Assembly: GCA_033763355.1 (NCBI GenBank)
Contig: JANRKT010000342.1
Location: 1-21,511 of the forward strand
Direction: 5' to 3'
Source: JANRKT01 sp033763355
GTDB taxonomy: Bacteria; Bacteroidota; Bacteroidia; Chitinophagales; Chitinophagaceae
DNA length: 21,511 nucleotides
Of this stretch, positions 5,873 to 14,700 are shown one piece after another. The notes beneath the pieces were generated by a model. That model saw only the letters and a list, made by a program, of their open reading frames with translations. It had not been told where the DNA came from and searched no databases. The position numbers and the translations under genes are program-made. Numbering within the stretch: the first letter of the stretch is position 1; every line of letters starts with the position of its first letter.

Positions 5873-5880
5873 TAGTTTTG
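5873..5880 (+). promoter_or_regulatory. Bacteroidota -7 box for the YceI gene
   Basis: TAGTTTTG matches TAnnTTTG exactly, 35 bp before the ATG at 5916. It suggests YceI can be transcribed separately from the upstream DM13 gene. Confidence 0.45.
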
Positions 5881-5915
5881 TAAATTATCAATTAAAGCAA
5901 ATAATTTGTTATGTT

Positions 5916-6461
5916 ATGGTCAGGCTATTACTGATTTTTTTATTGGGTTTCAATTTTTATGCTTCCACTGAGCAAACACTCAAACCTGTGGACGAAAGTT
6001 CTCAGGTAAAGTTCCGTATAAAAAACCTGGGAATTGGAACAACCGGGAGCTTTAAAGGGCTGGAGGGCAATCTTCGTTTTGATGCTGCAAATCCCGGCGC
6101 TGGGCATTTTGATGTAAGCATTGATGCCAGTTCAATAAATACCGGGATAGGTTCGAGGGATAACCACCTGCGGAAAGCAGAATATTTTGATGTGAAAAAC
6201 CACTCCCGTATAAAATTCGTATCTGATAAGATAACTTCCTCAACAAAGGAAGGCACCTGGTTTGTTTTTGGGGAGCTTACCATTAAAAACACAACAAAAG
6301 AAATCTCATTTCCATTTACGGCAGTGCCTGAAAACGGTGGCATGAGGTTTAACGGGGAGTTTAAACTGAACAGGAGGGATTATGAGATTGGGGGATCAAG
6401 TTTTTCTTTGTCAGATAATTTGACCGTATATTTGAATGTCTTTGCCAAAAATTCAGAATAA
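5916..6461 (+). CDS. YceI-family periplasmic protein
   Basis: The 181-residue protein has a short signal peptide (about 1-17, MVRLLLIFLLGFNFYAS). A YceI lipocalin-like beta-barrel follows: SSQVKFRIKNLGIGTTGSFKG (28-48, the usual YceI start), INTGIGSRDNHLRKAEYFDV (94-113 region), IKFVSDKI and GELTIKNTTKEISFPF. YceI proteins bind isoprenoid chains such as polyprenols or quinone-like lipids in an extended barrel in the periplasm. An upstream ATG at 5911 is in another frame and closes quickly, so 5916 is the start. It follows the DM13 cluster by 91 bp and has its own -7 box. Its place beside DoxX and DM13 genes suggests a link to membrane redox carriers, which is inference. Confidence 0.92.
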   Translation: MVRLLLIFLLGFNFYASTEQTLKPVDESSQVKFRIKNLGIGTTGSFKGLEGNLRFDAANPGAGHFDVSIDASSINTGIGSRDNHLRKAEYFDVKNHSRIKFVSDKITSSTKEGTWFVFGELTIKNTTKEISFPFTAVPENGGMRFNGEFKLNRRDYEIGGSSFSLSDNLTVYLNVFAKNSE

Positions 6462-6493
6462 TTTAATATTACATTATAAAACGACCCAGACCG

Positions 6494-6994
6494 ATGCACC
6501 TGCAACAAGCCGTTAATAATGTATTTGTACAGCTTGCCGGATCACTCAATCAGCTTTCTGCTGAAGATTATGTCCGTCCCTGTGCACAATTATCCAATTC
6601 AACCATTGGGCAGCATGTACGCCACATCATCGAAATGTTTCAATGCCTTGAAACGGGATATGCAAGCGGTGTTGTGAATTATGAGAAAAGGAAAAGGGAT
6701 AACCTGATAGAGACAAATAAAGATATTGCACTTTCATTGCTGCAGGAAATTTATACAGGTTTAGGGAAAGACAATACAAACTTGTTGCTGGAAGGGGTTT
6801 ACAATGATGATTCAACGGATCTGCTGCAATTACCAACAAATTACCACCGTGAGATAATCTATAATCTTGAGCACACCATCCACCACATGGCGCTGATAAG
6901 GGTAGGCATTAAAGAAATAGCTGCTATCGACCTGCCGGAAAGTTATGGCGTGGCTTCTGCAACGGTTAAGCATAAACAATCATGTGCACAGTAA
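6494..6994 (+). CDS. DinB-like four-helix protein
   Basis: This 166-residue protein resembles the DinB/YfiT superfamily of four-helix bundles, with a histidine-based metal site. Candidate ligands are in TIGQHVRHIIEM (37-48) and LEHTIHHMALIRVG (125-138), and the C-terminal SYGVASATVKHK (149-160) is typical of a Bacteroidota subgroup. Members include thiol-dependent transferases (bacillithiol or mycothiol S-transferase type), but many have no known substrate. The gene overlaps the NRDE gene by 13 bp (6982-6994), so translation is probably coupled. ATG start; only 32 bp from the YceI gene, so it may be read from upstream as well. Confidence 0.82.
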   Translation: MHLQQAVNNVFVQLAGSLNQLSAEDYVRPCAQLSNSTIGQHVRHIIEMFQCLETGYASGVVNYEKRKRDNLIETNKDIALSLLQEIYTGLGKDNTNLLLEGVYNDDSTDLLQLPTNYHREIIYNLEHTIHHMALIRVGIKEIAAIDLPESYGVASATVKHKQSCAQ

Positions 6995-7710
6995 CTTTTA
7001 TTCCTGCAGGGGATAGGGTATTCATTACATCCAACAGGGATGAAAAGCATTTCAGGTCAACAGCTTTGCCCCCCGGGGTATATCAGCACAAAACAGGTAA
7101 ATTGCTTTTCCCCAGGGATGCAGATGCAGGTGGTACCTGGCTGGCATTGCACGAAAACGGGAATGCAGTTGTTTTTTTAAACGGGGCCTTCAAAAACCAT
7201 ATGCCATCCCCTCCTTACCGCAAAAGCAGGGGTTTGATATTGCTTGATGTGGCCGATTCTTTATCCCCATACGAAAGTTTTGATTATTTGAACCTGGATA
7301 ATATTGAACCCTTTACCGCTATCATAAGACAGGATGAAACCCTTTATGAATGCCGCTGGGATGGAAAAACAAAGTATTCCACTCAGTTAGATGCAGGTTC
7401 ATCTCATATCTGGTCGTCTGCAACACTGTATGATGACAATGTGCAGGCCAAAAGAAAAAAATGGTTTAATGAATGGTTGCAACAAACCCCTTTTCCTGAT
7501 CTGGAAGATATTTTGCAGTTTCACCAGTTTACCGGGGACGGCGATGCCCACAATGATTTAATGATGAACCGCGACGGGACCGTATTTACAGTAAGCATAA
7601 CCGGTATGGAACTGAACGGTAAATCCGGCATTATGCAATACCTCGATCTGAAAAATCAAAAAAATATCCACAGCGGATTATCTTTCAGTAAAGCAACCTT
7701 GCCACGCTAA
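6982..7710 (+). CDS. NRDE (TANGO2-like) family protein
   Basis: The 242-residue protein starts MCTVTFIPAGD with cysteine 2 and has SNRDEKHFRS (17-26), the motif that names the NRDE family. GGTWLALHENGNAVVFLNG (about 50-68) and HNDLMMNRDGTVFTVSITG (about 191-209) follow the usual pattern. TANGO2 relatives are predicted to have an Ntn-hydrolase-like fold with Cys2 exposed after removal of Met1. Roles from Golgi organisation to haem export have been proposed in eukaryotes, and the bacterial function is unsettled. The gene overlaps the DinB-like gene by 13 bp, and its last stop base is the first base of the ATP-grasp start (TAATG), so all three are likely translated together. Confidence 0.9.
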   Translation: MCTVTFIPAGDRVFITSNRDEKHFRSTALPPGVYQHKTGKLLFPRDADAGGTWLALHENGNAVVFLNGAFKNHMPSPPYRKSRGLILLDVADSLSPYESFDYLNLDNIEPFTAIIRQDETLYECRWDGKTKYSTQLDAGSSHIWSSATLYDDNVQAKRKKWFNEWLQQTPFPDLEDILQFHQFTGDGDAHNDLMMNRDGTVFTVSITGMELNGKSGIMQYLDLKNQKNIHSGLSFSKATLPR

Positions 7711-8774
7711 TGAATTTTGTACAGCGTATCTTTCACAGGCCTTTTTTTATAAGGTTGTTCAATTGGGAATACTGGTCGTTTAATGCAGTTTATATCTGGA
7801 TATACCCCATCTGGGTTTTTCTTTGTATCCGTGCACGTTCTTTTTTCTTTTTTTCAGCGGCAAACCCGCGGATTGTTAACGGCGGCTTTCTCAACGAATC
7901 CAAAAAAGATATTCATGATATGCTGCCCCGGCGGCTTTATCCTAAAACCATTCATTTTTCATTGCCTTCCAATCCTGATTTTGTTATACAGCAACTGCAG
8001 GAAAAAGGATTGTCGTTTCCCTTGATAGGCAAGCCTGATGTTGGCGGAAGGGGCAGGGGCGTTAAAGCATTAAAAAATGAAAATGATGTGAGGAACTATG
8101 TAAAAAATTGTTTCCTCGATTTTCATATCCAGGAGTATGTTGCTTATAAAAATGAAGTCGGGATTTTTTACCACCGTTATCCCGGCGAAAGCATGGGAAA
8201 GCTTACCGGTATTGTTAAAAAAGAATTTTTAACCGTAACCGGTGATGGCAGGAGAAGTATAAGGGAATTGCTTAAAAGTGACAGGAGGGCCATCATGTAT
8301 CTCGGAAGTATGGAGAACATTCATGGAAGCGGCCTCGATACGGTACTACCCGAAAATGAAAAGAGAATTGTATCTCCGTACGGCAACCATGCAAGGGGTT
8401 CCAAATTTCTTGATGACAGTAAGCTGATTGATGAAGAACTTACGGCAATGGTAGATGGAATTTGCAGACAGATACCCGAATTTTATTACGGCCGGATGGA
8501 TGTGCGTTACAACACATGGGAGGAACTGAAGCAGGGAAAAAATTTTACCATCATTGAAGTAAATGGCGCCGGTTCAGAGCCTACGCACATGTACGACCCG
8601 GATCACTCTTTATTTTTTGCATGGAAAGAAATTGTAAGGCACTGGGTCATCCTGTGGCGCATCAGCAGGATGAACCATAAAAGAGGGCACCGGTACCTGA
8701 CGGTAAAGGAAGGGCTGCAAATGTTCAGGGAAGATAAAATGTATGCACAGAAGCTGGCAGCTATGCCTGAATAG
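7710..8774 (+). CDS. ATP-grasp enzyme with hydrophobic N-terminus
   Basis: The 354-residue protein has an ATP-grasp fold: IGKPDVGGRGRGVKAL (111-126) for ATP binding, IQEYVAYKNEVGIFYHRYPG in the central domain, and IIEVNGAGSEPTHMYDP near the C-terminus, where the glutamate and asparagine bind magnesium. It resembles D-Ala-D-Ala-ligase-type carboxylate-amine ligases, but the substrate cannot be told. Residues about 22-50 are strongly hydrophobic and aromatic (WSFNAVYIWIYPIWVFLCIR), which suggests membrane association, uncommon in ATP-grasp ligases. The start ATG shares a base with the NRDE stop codon (TAATG). The product may act on a metabolite handled by its two partners, which is inference. 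Confidence 0.85.
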   Translation: MNFVQRIFHRPFFIRLFNWEYWSFNAVYIWIYPIWVFLCIRARSFFFFSAANPRIVNGGFLNESKKDIHDMLPRRLYPKTIHFSLPSNPDFVIQQLQEKGLSFPLIGKPDVGGRGRGVKALKNENDVRNYVKNCFLDFHIQEYVAYKNEVGIFYHRYPGESMGKLTGIVKKEFLTVTGDGRRSIRELLKSDRRAIMYLGSMENIHGSGLDTVLPENEKRIVSPYGNHARGSKFLDDSKLIDEELTAMVDGICRQIPEFYYGRMDVRYNTWEELKQGKNFTIIEVNGAGSEPTHMYDPDHSLFFAWKEIVRHWVILWRISRMNHKRGHRYLTVKEGLQMFREDKMYAQKLAAMPE

Positions 8775-8826
8775 GAGGTGAGTAGTTTTTTCACCGCAAC
8801 AGTCAAAAGGGTAACTCTTGTTTACT

Positions 8827-9840
8827 TCAGGCCATCATTTTCACCACCATTTCTTTCATGAGCGACGCATCTGATGAAGCTGTGCTGTTTATGCCTACGC
8901 TTTTGAGGTTATAATCATGCAGCAGCAGCAGTATGTTTTCTACACCGCTGTAAGTATAAAGGTTTGCAGCGGCTATGTAATCTTTCACAAAAAAGGGGTT
9001 TACTCCAAGTGCATCAGCAATTGCTTTTTCATCGTTGGCCTGCACACCAAAAAGCATAAAGGTTTTGCTGAAAAAATTGTAAAGCGACGGGAGCACCAAT
9101 TGTATCGGGGCCGCTTTGGGGTTGGCTTCAAAATACTGTATGATGCGGATGGCTTTTGAAATATCTTTTTTGGCTACTGCACCCTGCAGCTCAAATGCAT
9201 TATATTCTTTGCTTACGCCCACATATTTTTCAATATCGTCTTCTGTAATATTTTTTTTCTCTCCAAGGTTTACAAGTACTTTATCAATTTCATTGGCAAT
9301 CCTGTTCAGGTCGTTACCAATATGGTCAACCAACAGCACCAATGCTTTTTGGGTAATGCCATAGCCCTTGCTTTGCACCAGTTGATTGGTCCAGTCGGGC
9401 AGTTGGTTGTCGTACATTTTTCTTGTGCTAAGCAATTCCCCTTTTTGTTTCAGGAGTTTGGCCAGCCTGCTTCTGCCATCAACTTTTTTTTCTTTGTAGG
9501 AAACAACAAATACAGTAGAACTTAAGGGGTTTTCAATATAAGATTCCAGTTTATCAATATCCCTCATCTGTTGTGCCTCTTTTAGTAAAACCACCTGTCT
9601 TTCGGCAAACATAGGGTAGCGGCGGCAGGCATTTATCACGTCGCTCCACTGGGCATCTTTGCCATAAAACACGGAGAGGTTAAACCCTGCATCCTGTTCA
9701 GAAAGGATGTGGTGCTCCGCATATTCCATTACCTCATCAATATAAAAATCTTCTTCCCCTTCAAGCCAGTAAACGGGCTTGAAGGCTTTCTTTTTCCAGC
9801 CGGCTATTATTTTTTCCGCTGATATTTTTTCTGCTGACAT
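8827..9840 (-). CDS. holA: DNA polymerase III subunit delta
   Basis: This 337-residue protein matches HolA (delta), the clamp-loader subunit that opens the beta sliding clamp during replication. The N-terminal PVYWLEGEEDFYIDEVMEYA (22-41), followed by DVINACRRYPMFAERQVVLL (68-87), is the usual delta start. KGELLSTRKMYDNQLPDW and IGNDLNRIANEIDKV (about 174-188) follow, with EYNAFELQGAVAKKD leading into the C-terminal collar domain. The length is normal. The N-terminus holds a small in-frame repeat (SAEKI twice). It is 31 bp downstream of the exonuclease gene on the same strand and convergent with the ATP-grasp gene. ATG start. Confidence 0.93.
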   Translation of the reverse strand: MSAEKISAEKIIAGWKKKAFKPVYWLEGEEDFYIDEVMEYAEHHILSEQDAGFNLSVFYGKDAQWSDVINACRRYPMFAERQVVLLKEAQQMRDIDKLESYIENPLSSTVFVVSYKEKKVDGRSRLAKLLKQKGELLSTRKMYDNQLPDWTNQLVQSKGYGITQKALVLLVDHIGNDLNRIANEIDKVLVNLGEKKNITEDDIEKYVGVSKEYNAFELQGAVAKKDISKAIRIIQYFEANPKAAPIQLVLPSLYNFFSKTFMLFGVQANDEKAIADALGVNPFFVKDYIAAANLYTYSGVENILLLLHDYNLKSVGINSTASSDASLMKEMVVKMMA

Positions 9841-9871
9841 ATTGGTGACCGGTTAATGATCAATAAACCTG

Positions 9872-10600
9872 TTAACCTGCCACGAAAATATTTTCATCTT
9901 TTAAAAGTGGCAAATTCTTAAAGCGAAGTATGATGTTGGCAACTGCAACAACATCTTTCTGGCAGTATGCTGTAATCCGGGGCAAATCATTTTCTTCATA
10001 ATAAACTGAACGCACCATGCTTCCATCCATATCATCTTTTGGAGTGGGTATGTTCAGCACAGCTGATAACAACTTAAGTGACACATAATTTTTAAAATCA
10101 CCAAACTTCCATAGCTGCATGGTATCCAGTAAATTGGTTTCCCATGGTTTCATGCCAGATAATTGAAGATAATCTGGTAACGGTACCTGCTGAACCATCA
10201 TACGACGGCATAAATAGGGGATATCAAATTCTTTTATATTATGGCCGCAAAAGGCAAACTTTCCCCGCTTCTCAATAAACCTCCCTGCAAGCTCAATAAA
10301 ATCTCTCAACAATTTATGCTCATCATCACCTGCAATCGATTTGAGTTTAAAGCAGGTTTCCCCTTTTGTATCCCTGTAAAAAAAGCCTGTGGAAATACAT
10401 ATAACACGCCCAAACTCAGCGAGTATGGCAGCCTTTTCAAAATAAGATTCCTCAGGTGAAAAGTTTTCTGGCATGGTTTTGGAAATCTTGTCGAACCAGA
10501 GTTGCTTCCATTCATCGGCTAACTCCTGATAATGAGGAACTCCCGGGACAGTTTCGATGTCCAACACCAGTAAATCCGTCAATGAAACATTCTGTACCAA
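9872..10600 (-). CDS. DEDDy 3'-5' exonuclease (PolB-exonuclease-like)
   Basis: The 242-residue protein carries the three exonuclease motifs of the DEDDy group: LDIETVPG with D14/E16, GHNIKEFDIPYL with D126, and AYCQKDVVA with Y212/D216. It lacks any polymerase domain and fits the stand-alone family related to the proofreading domain of B-family polymerases (PF10108-like, from memory). It should remove nucleotides from DNA 3' ends in repair; its exact substrate is not known. There is no ATG or GTG upstream of the first motif in frame. The start is TTG at 10600, or possibly a second TTG at 10582. It lies upstream of holA in an apparent two-gene unit. Confidence 0.88.
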   Translation of the reverse strand: MVQNVSLTDLLVLDIETVPGVPHYQELADEWKQLWFDKISKTMPENFSPEESYFEKAAILAEFGRVICISTGFFYRDTKGETCFKLKSIAGDDEHKLLRDFIELAGRFIEKRGKFAFCGHNIKEFDIPYLCRRMMVQQVPLPDYLQLSGMKPWETNLLDTMQLWKFGDFKNYVSLKLLSAVLNIPTPKDDMDGSMVRSVYYEENDLPRITAYCQKDVVAVANIILRFKNLPLLKDENIFVAG

Positions 10601-10644
10601 AAGCCTGTAAAAACCAACTAAGTTATAAAATCAAAATTTAAACT

Positions 10645-11625
10645 ATGAGTGCTTCTAATTATCCTTCCGCGACGCCCCAAACACCGGCCCCTAAAAAAGA
10701 CAACCGTGGCCTTATTTATGGTGTTTTAATCGCTGCCCTTTTGGGTACATGGGGTTACATTATTTTCGATAAAAGTAAAACCAAAGAAGTTATCCAGCAA
10801 AAGGATGTTCAGTATGCTGCACTGGATTCTTCCAAGAACATGGTGCAGAAAGAATACGAAGACGCCCTGTTGCGCCTGGATGCAATGACAAGCAGCAACA
10901 GCCGGTTAGACAGCCTGGTAAAAACAAAAGATAAAGAACTTTCCGGACTGAAAGGCCGTATCCAGTCGCTGGTGAAAAAGCAAAATGCTTCTGCTGCCGA
11001 CCTTTCAGAAGCCCGCAAACTCATCAACGAACTGAATGGTAAAGTGGACAGCTACCTGCAGGAAATTGAAAGGTTAACTGCCGAAAACCAGCAACTGACC
11101 AAAGACAAGCAGGACCTGACTACACAAAAAGAAGAACTTACCACTTCACTGGCTACTACTCAAACTGAGAAGAAAGTCCTGGAAGACAAAGTTGATGTAG
11201 GTTCTACACTGCATGCTTCAAATTTCAAAATTGCAGCAATCAACGAAAAAAAGAGCGGTAAAGAGAAAGCTACCACAACAGCTAAAAGGGCTGACAAATT
11301 CAGGATATCTTTTGACCTGGATGAGAACAGGCTGGCTGTAACCGGTACAAAAGACCTTTACATTATCGTGGTTGACCCCTCAGGTAAAGTAATCAGCGAG
11401 CAAGGCCTGAATTCAGGTTCATTCACTACACGTGAAGCCGGTGAAAAGCAATTTACCAACAAAGTATCTGTTGATGTTGAGCAAAACGTTCGCAAGAATG
11501 TAAGCTTCGACCTGAAACAAACTGATAAATACCTTCCTGGTGCTTACAAAGTAGAAGTTTACCAGAACGGTTTCAAAATCGGTGAAGGTTCAGTATCCCT
11601 GAAAAAAGGCGGCTTATTCAGCTAA
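10645..11625 (+). CDS. Membrane-anchored coiled-coil protein, unknown function
   Basis: The 326-residue protein starts with a Pro/Ser-rich cytoplasmic tail, then one helix (about 24-41, LIYGVLIAALLGTWGYII). A long coiled coil follows (about 45-185) with heptad-rich stretches such as LVKTKDKELSGLKGRIQSLV and EIERLTAENQQLTKDKQDL. The C-terminal domain (about 205-326) is beta-rich and looks like an Ig-type or adhesion fold (LYIIVVDPSGKVISEQ, AYKVEVYQNGFKIGEGSV). I recall relatives in Chitinophagaceae without a function. It is transcribed alone, divergent from the exonuclease and followed by a strong terminator. Confidence 0.8.
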   Translation: MSASNYPSATPQTPAPKKDNRGLIYGVLIAALLGTWGYIIFDKSKTKEVIQQKDVQYAALDSSKNMVQKEYEDALLRLDAMTSSNSRLDSLVKTKDKELSGLKGRIQSLVKKQNASAADLSEARKLINELNGKVDSYLQEIERLTAENQQLTKDKQDLTTQKEELTTSLATTQTEKKVLEDKVDVGSTLHASNFKIAAINEKKSGKEKATTTAKRADKFRISFDLDENRLAVTGTKDLYIIVVDPSGKVISEQGLNSGSFTTREAGEKQFTNKVSVDVEQNVRKNVSFDLKQTDKYLPGAYKVEVYQNGFKIGEGSVSLKKGGLFS

Positions 11626-11653
11626 GCTTAAAATATTAATATCCTCTGATGGC

Positions 11654-11684
11654 AAGCCCCGCTTTATGCGGGGTTTGTTTTTTT
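11654..11684 (+). terminator. Rho-independent terminator after the coiled-coil gene
   Basis: CCCCGC-TTTAT-GCGGGG (11657-11673) is a perfect 6-bp GC stem, followed by TTTGTTTTTTT. It lies about 30 bp after the stop at 11625. The T-run is on the plus strand only, so it serves the coiled-coil gene and not the converging outer-membrane gene. Confidence 0.9.
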
Positions 11685-11749
11685 GTAGTACCAAAGCTTG
11701 CTTACCTGTGCTTACTGGCCTTATCATTTTACTTCGGGACATTGGTATT

Positions 11750-14700
11750 CTAAAACAAAGCCCTCAATTGTGCCCTTCCGATATGCACCACACCCGATGT
11801 GCCTGCTTTTCTTCCTTCGTACTGAAAGCTGAGTTCGAGAAAATTTGTAAGCCGTTTGGTTAAGTCGGCATTCCATAAAAAGTTTTTCCCTGGCAGCAAA
11901 CCATCCAGCATAATATACGAAACCGTACTATTGGGCTGGGCATTAAACTTTATCTGGCTGTAGGTAAACTTTGTGGTGAGTGATGTATTGGAAACCACAT
12001 TGTACTTCATTTCTGTGTTCAGGGAGTTGTTGGTTGATTTCTCACCTCCTGTGTTTTTCCTGTCATCAAATTTATAACCCACCTGCGCCCTGAAATTGGT
12101 GCCTTTGGTAAAAGTGAGGCGGGGTTCTAATGAAACGCCATCAATTTTATAATTGCGGTTGTTGAATTTGGGGGTGATAAGCTGGTTGAGTGTTTTTTTC
12201 ACAATAACATCAAATGTGTAAAGCCGGGCAAAGTTTATCCTGGCTTTCATATTCCAGTCTTTCAATGTACGTGTTTCGTAACCATAGGATAAAAAAGACC
12301 TGCCCGAACTGCGTATATTGTTCAGGTCAATGCCCCAATCAGTACTGAAACGGTTAAAAGAAAATGTATTGCTGAGCAACTGATCAAGCGTAAGCAGGCT
12401 GGTGTCGTTTATTGAATTGAGAAAGGGATTGAAATAAGCGAAACGTGTACCCGTCAATCCTTTTTTATTTACCTGCAATGAGCTTTGCAGGTATAACCTG
12501 CTGAGAAATTTTGTAAACCCCTTTGCAGCAGCGAGGTTGATCGCAGACCTTGGATTAAATGTTATGCTGTAATTAAACTGAAGATAGCTTGCCTTAACAA
12601 ATTCATTGGTGGGTGTAAATACCCTGATGTATTTCGCCTGGTCCTGGAACTGGGCCAGTTCAAATTCGTTTAATTGCTGAATGCCGTCGTTGTTGTAATC
12701 TATCCATGTGTATTGCCCCTGGCCGGCCGGTACTTCAAGGTAACTGAAATCCCGGCGTTGTTCCTGGCCGGTTCCGAGTTCATAAAGCACATTTCCTGTT
12801 ATTCCTCCTTTCCATTCGTTCAAAAAGTATTCTGCACGGCCCAGGATGGTTTCCTCAGGCTTCAGGTTGGTGAGCTTATCATTGATGATGTTAAGCTTGC
12901 GGTATGTGGCATTAAAGCGGAACTGATGGCTCTCATTTTTCATCAGTTCAGTATAAAAATTAATATTCTGGCTCCTGTCGGTACGCACCAGTTCATTTTT
13001 TGAAGGATACTTGTCAGACCTTGTAAAATAAGTTATGCCCCATCTGTTGGAAATGTTATCAGGCGACCGTAAATAAAGCCGGAGGACATCAAAAGCAAAA
13101 CTGCTGCGGTTAAGGGAATCAAATTGTTTATACTTCAGTTGGGTATGCTCAAGCGAATAATTTGTGCCGATATGGTAATTGCCCCATCTCTTCAATTGCC
13201 TTGAAACATCTATTACCGGCCTCAGGAAATAGCCTTTCTGGAAATCCTGGCTGATGCTGGTATAACTGAACTGGTTGTTAAGTTTCCATCCGGCAACATC
13301 AGCCTGGTGGGTAATGGCATTTCTTATTGCATTGTAATTGTTGCTTCTCGTATAACTCCCGACTTTGTATTGAAACAGGTTCGATCTTTTATCTTTTAAA
13401 CCAATACCGGCACTGAGGATATTTTCTGTGGCAGGCGTGGCATCAAACGGCAATCCCCAGTCACGCAGAAACTCCACATTCCTTAATCTCTCCAGCGGCC
13501 TGAAGGAGGATTGTACATGTTCATACCCAATGTCAGTGAGCAGTTGCAGGCCTGTGCTGCTGTTGATTTTTTTTACGTTACTGAACATAATGCGGCCCGC
13601 TATGCCATCGTCATTTCCTTTATCTCTTTTTGAAAATGTATTTACATCAAATTTGCTCCATGCAAGTTCGCTTTTAATGCTGGTGTTTTCATTTACAAAA
13701 TAATCAGCACCCAGCGATATCAGTTGCTGTTTGCGTGGCGCTATAAGCAAAATGGCCGGTGCATATTGCCCCCTTTTGTTTCCGTTTGAATCCGGTGCCA
13801 CCCATTTAAATACCTTGCCGTTTGCAGCCGCGTTAACATCCAAAATATAATCCGCATTACCAAAACCTGCATCAACAAATGATAAACTGAATTTTGCTTC
13901 ATTGGGGTTGGTTGAATAAATAAAAACAGAATCACGGCTTCCACCGTTATAAAGGGTATCAATTTTTGCATATAAAATTTTCCCTGCAGAAAACGTATCC
14001 AAAGCGGCAGAAGGATAAAATGCTTTCTTTACACTGTCCCCGATGTCTGCAAGAAACTGCTTTTGTTTTTCATCCAGTGTCTGGTTGATTGGTGAGTTTT
14101 TTGCATCGTTATTTTGAAATGCACTTATTCTTAGCTTAAACTTATTATTAAAATTTACTTCATCAGACAGGTAAAGTTGTGCATTAAGGTAATTGCGGTC
14201 AGCATATTCAAATTCTATCTGTATCCTTTTGTCTTTGGTAATCATCCGCCTTGGGGTAAATGTTACCTCAGCAGTATTGTAGTTGATAACATAATCCTGG
14301 TCTTCTCCCCGTTGTAAAAGTTCTCCGTCAAGAAAAACCCTTTCGGTTCCGGCCAGTACTATAAAAAAGAATTCGTTGTTTGCCCCTGTAAGCCGGTAGG
14401 GCCCCTGGTTGCCTTCGCCACCCTGGAAAATATTACGCTGAAATTTTCCCTTTGCCACTGCGCCGCTTACAAGAACTTTATTGGTAATTCCTTTGCCGAT
14501 TGCATTTTCGTTTTCAAAAGAGCCGCCCTGCAGGCGTTTGTAAAAATTTAAGAAATAAGACTGGTTCTGGCGGATATCAATGTCGCCAATATTAAACCGC
14601 CATTTGTTTTTTGAGAACTGGATGAATACCTGGTCGAATTCATTCAGGTTTTGCGTGTTGCCATCCGGCTGTATGGGGATGTTATTGTCAGTAATGGCAG

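Noticed and set aside
8777..8795. GGTGA/TCACC inverted repeat after the ATP-grasp gene as a terminator
   Set aside because: Only 5 bp of stem with a 9-bp loop and no following T-run.
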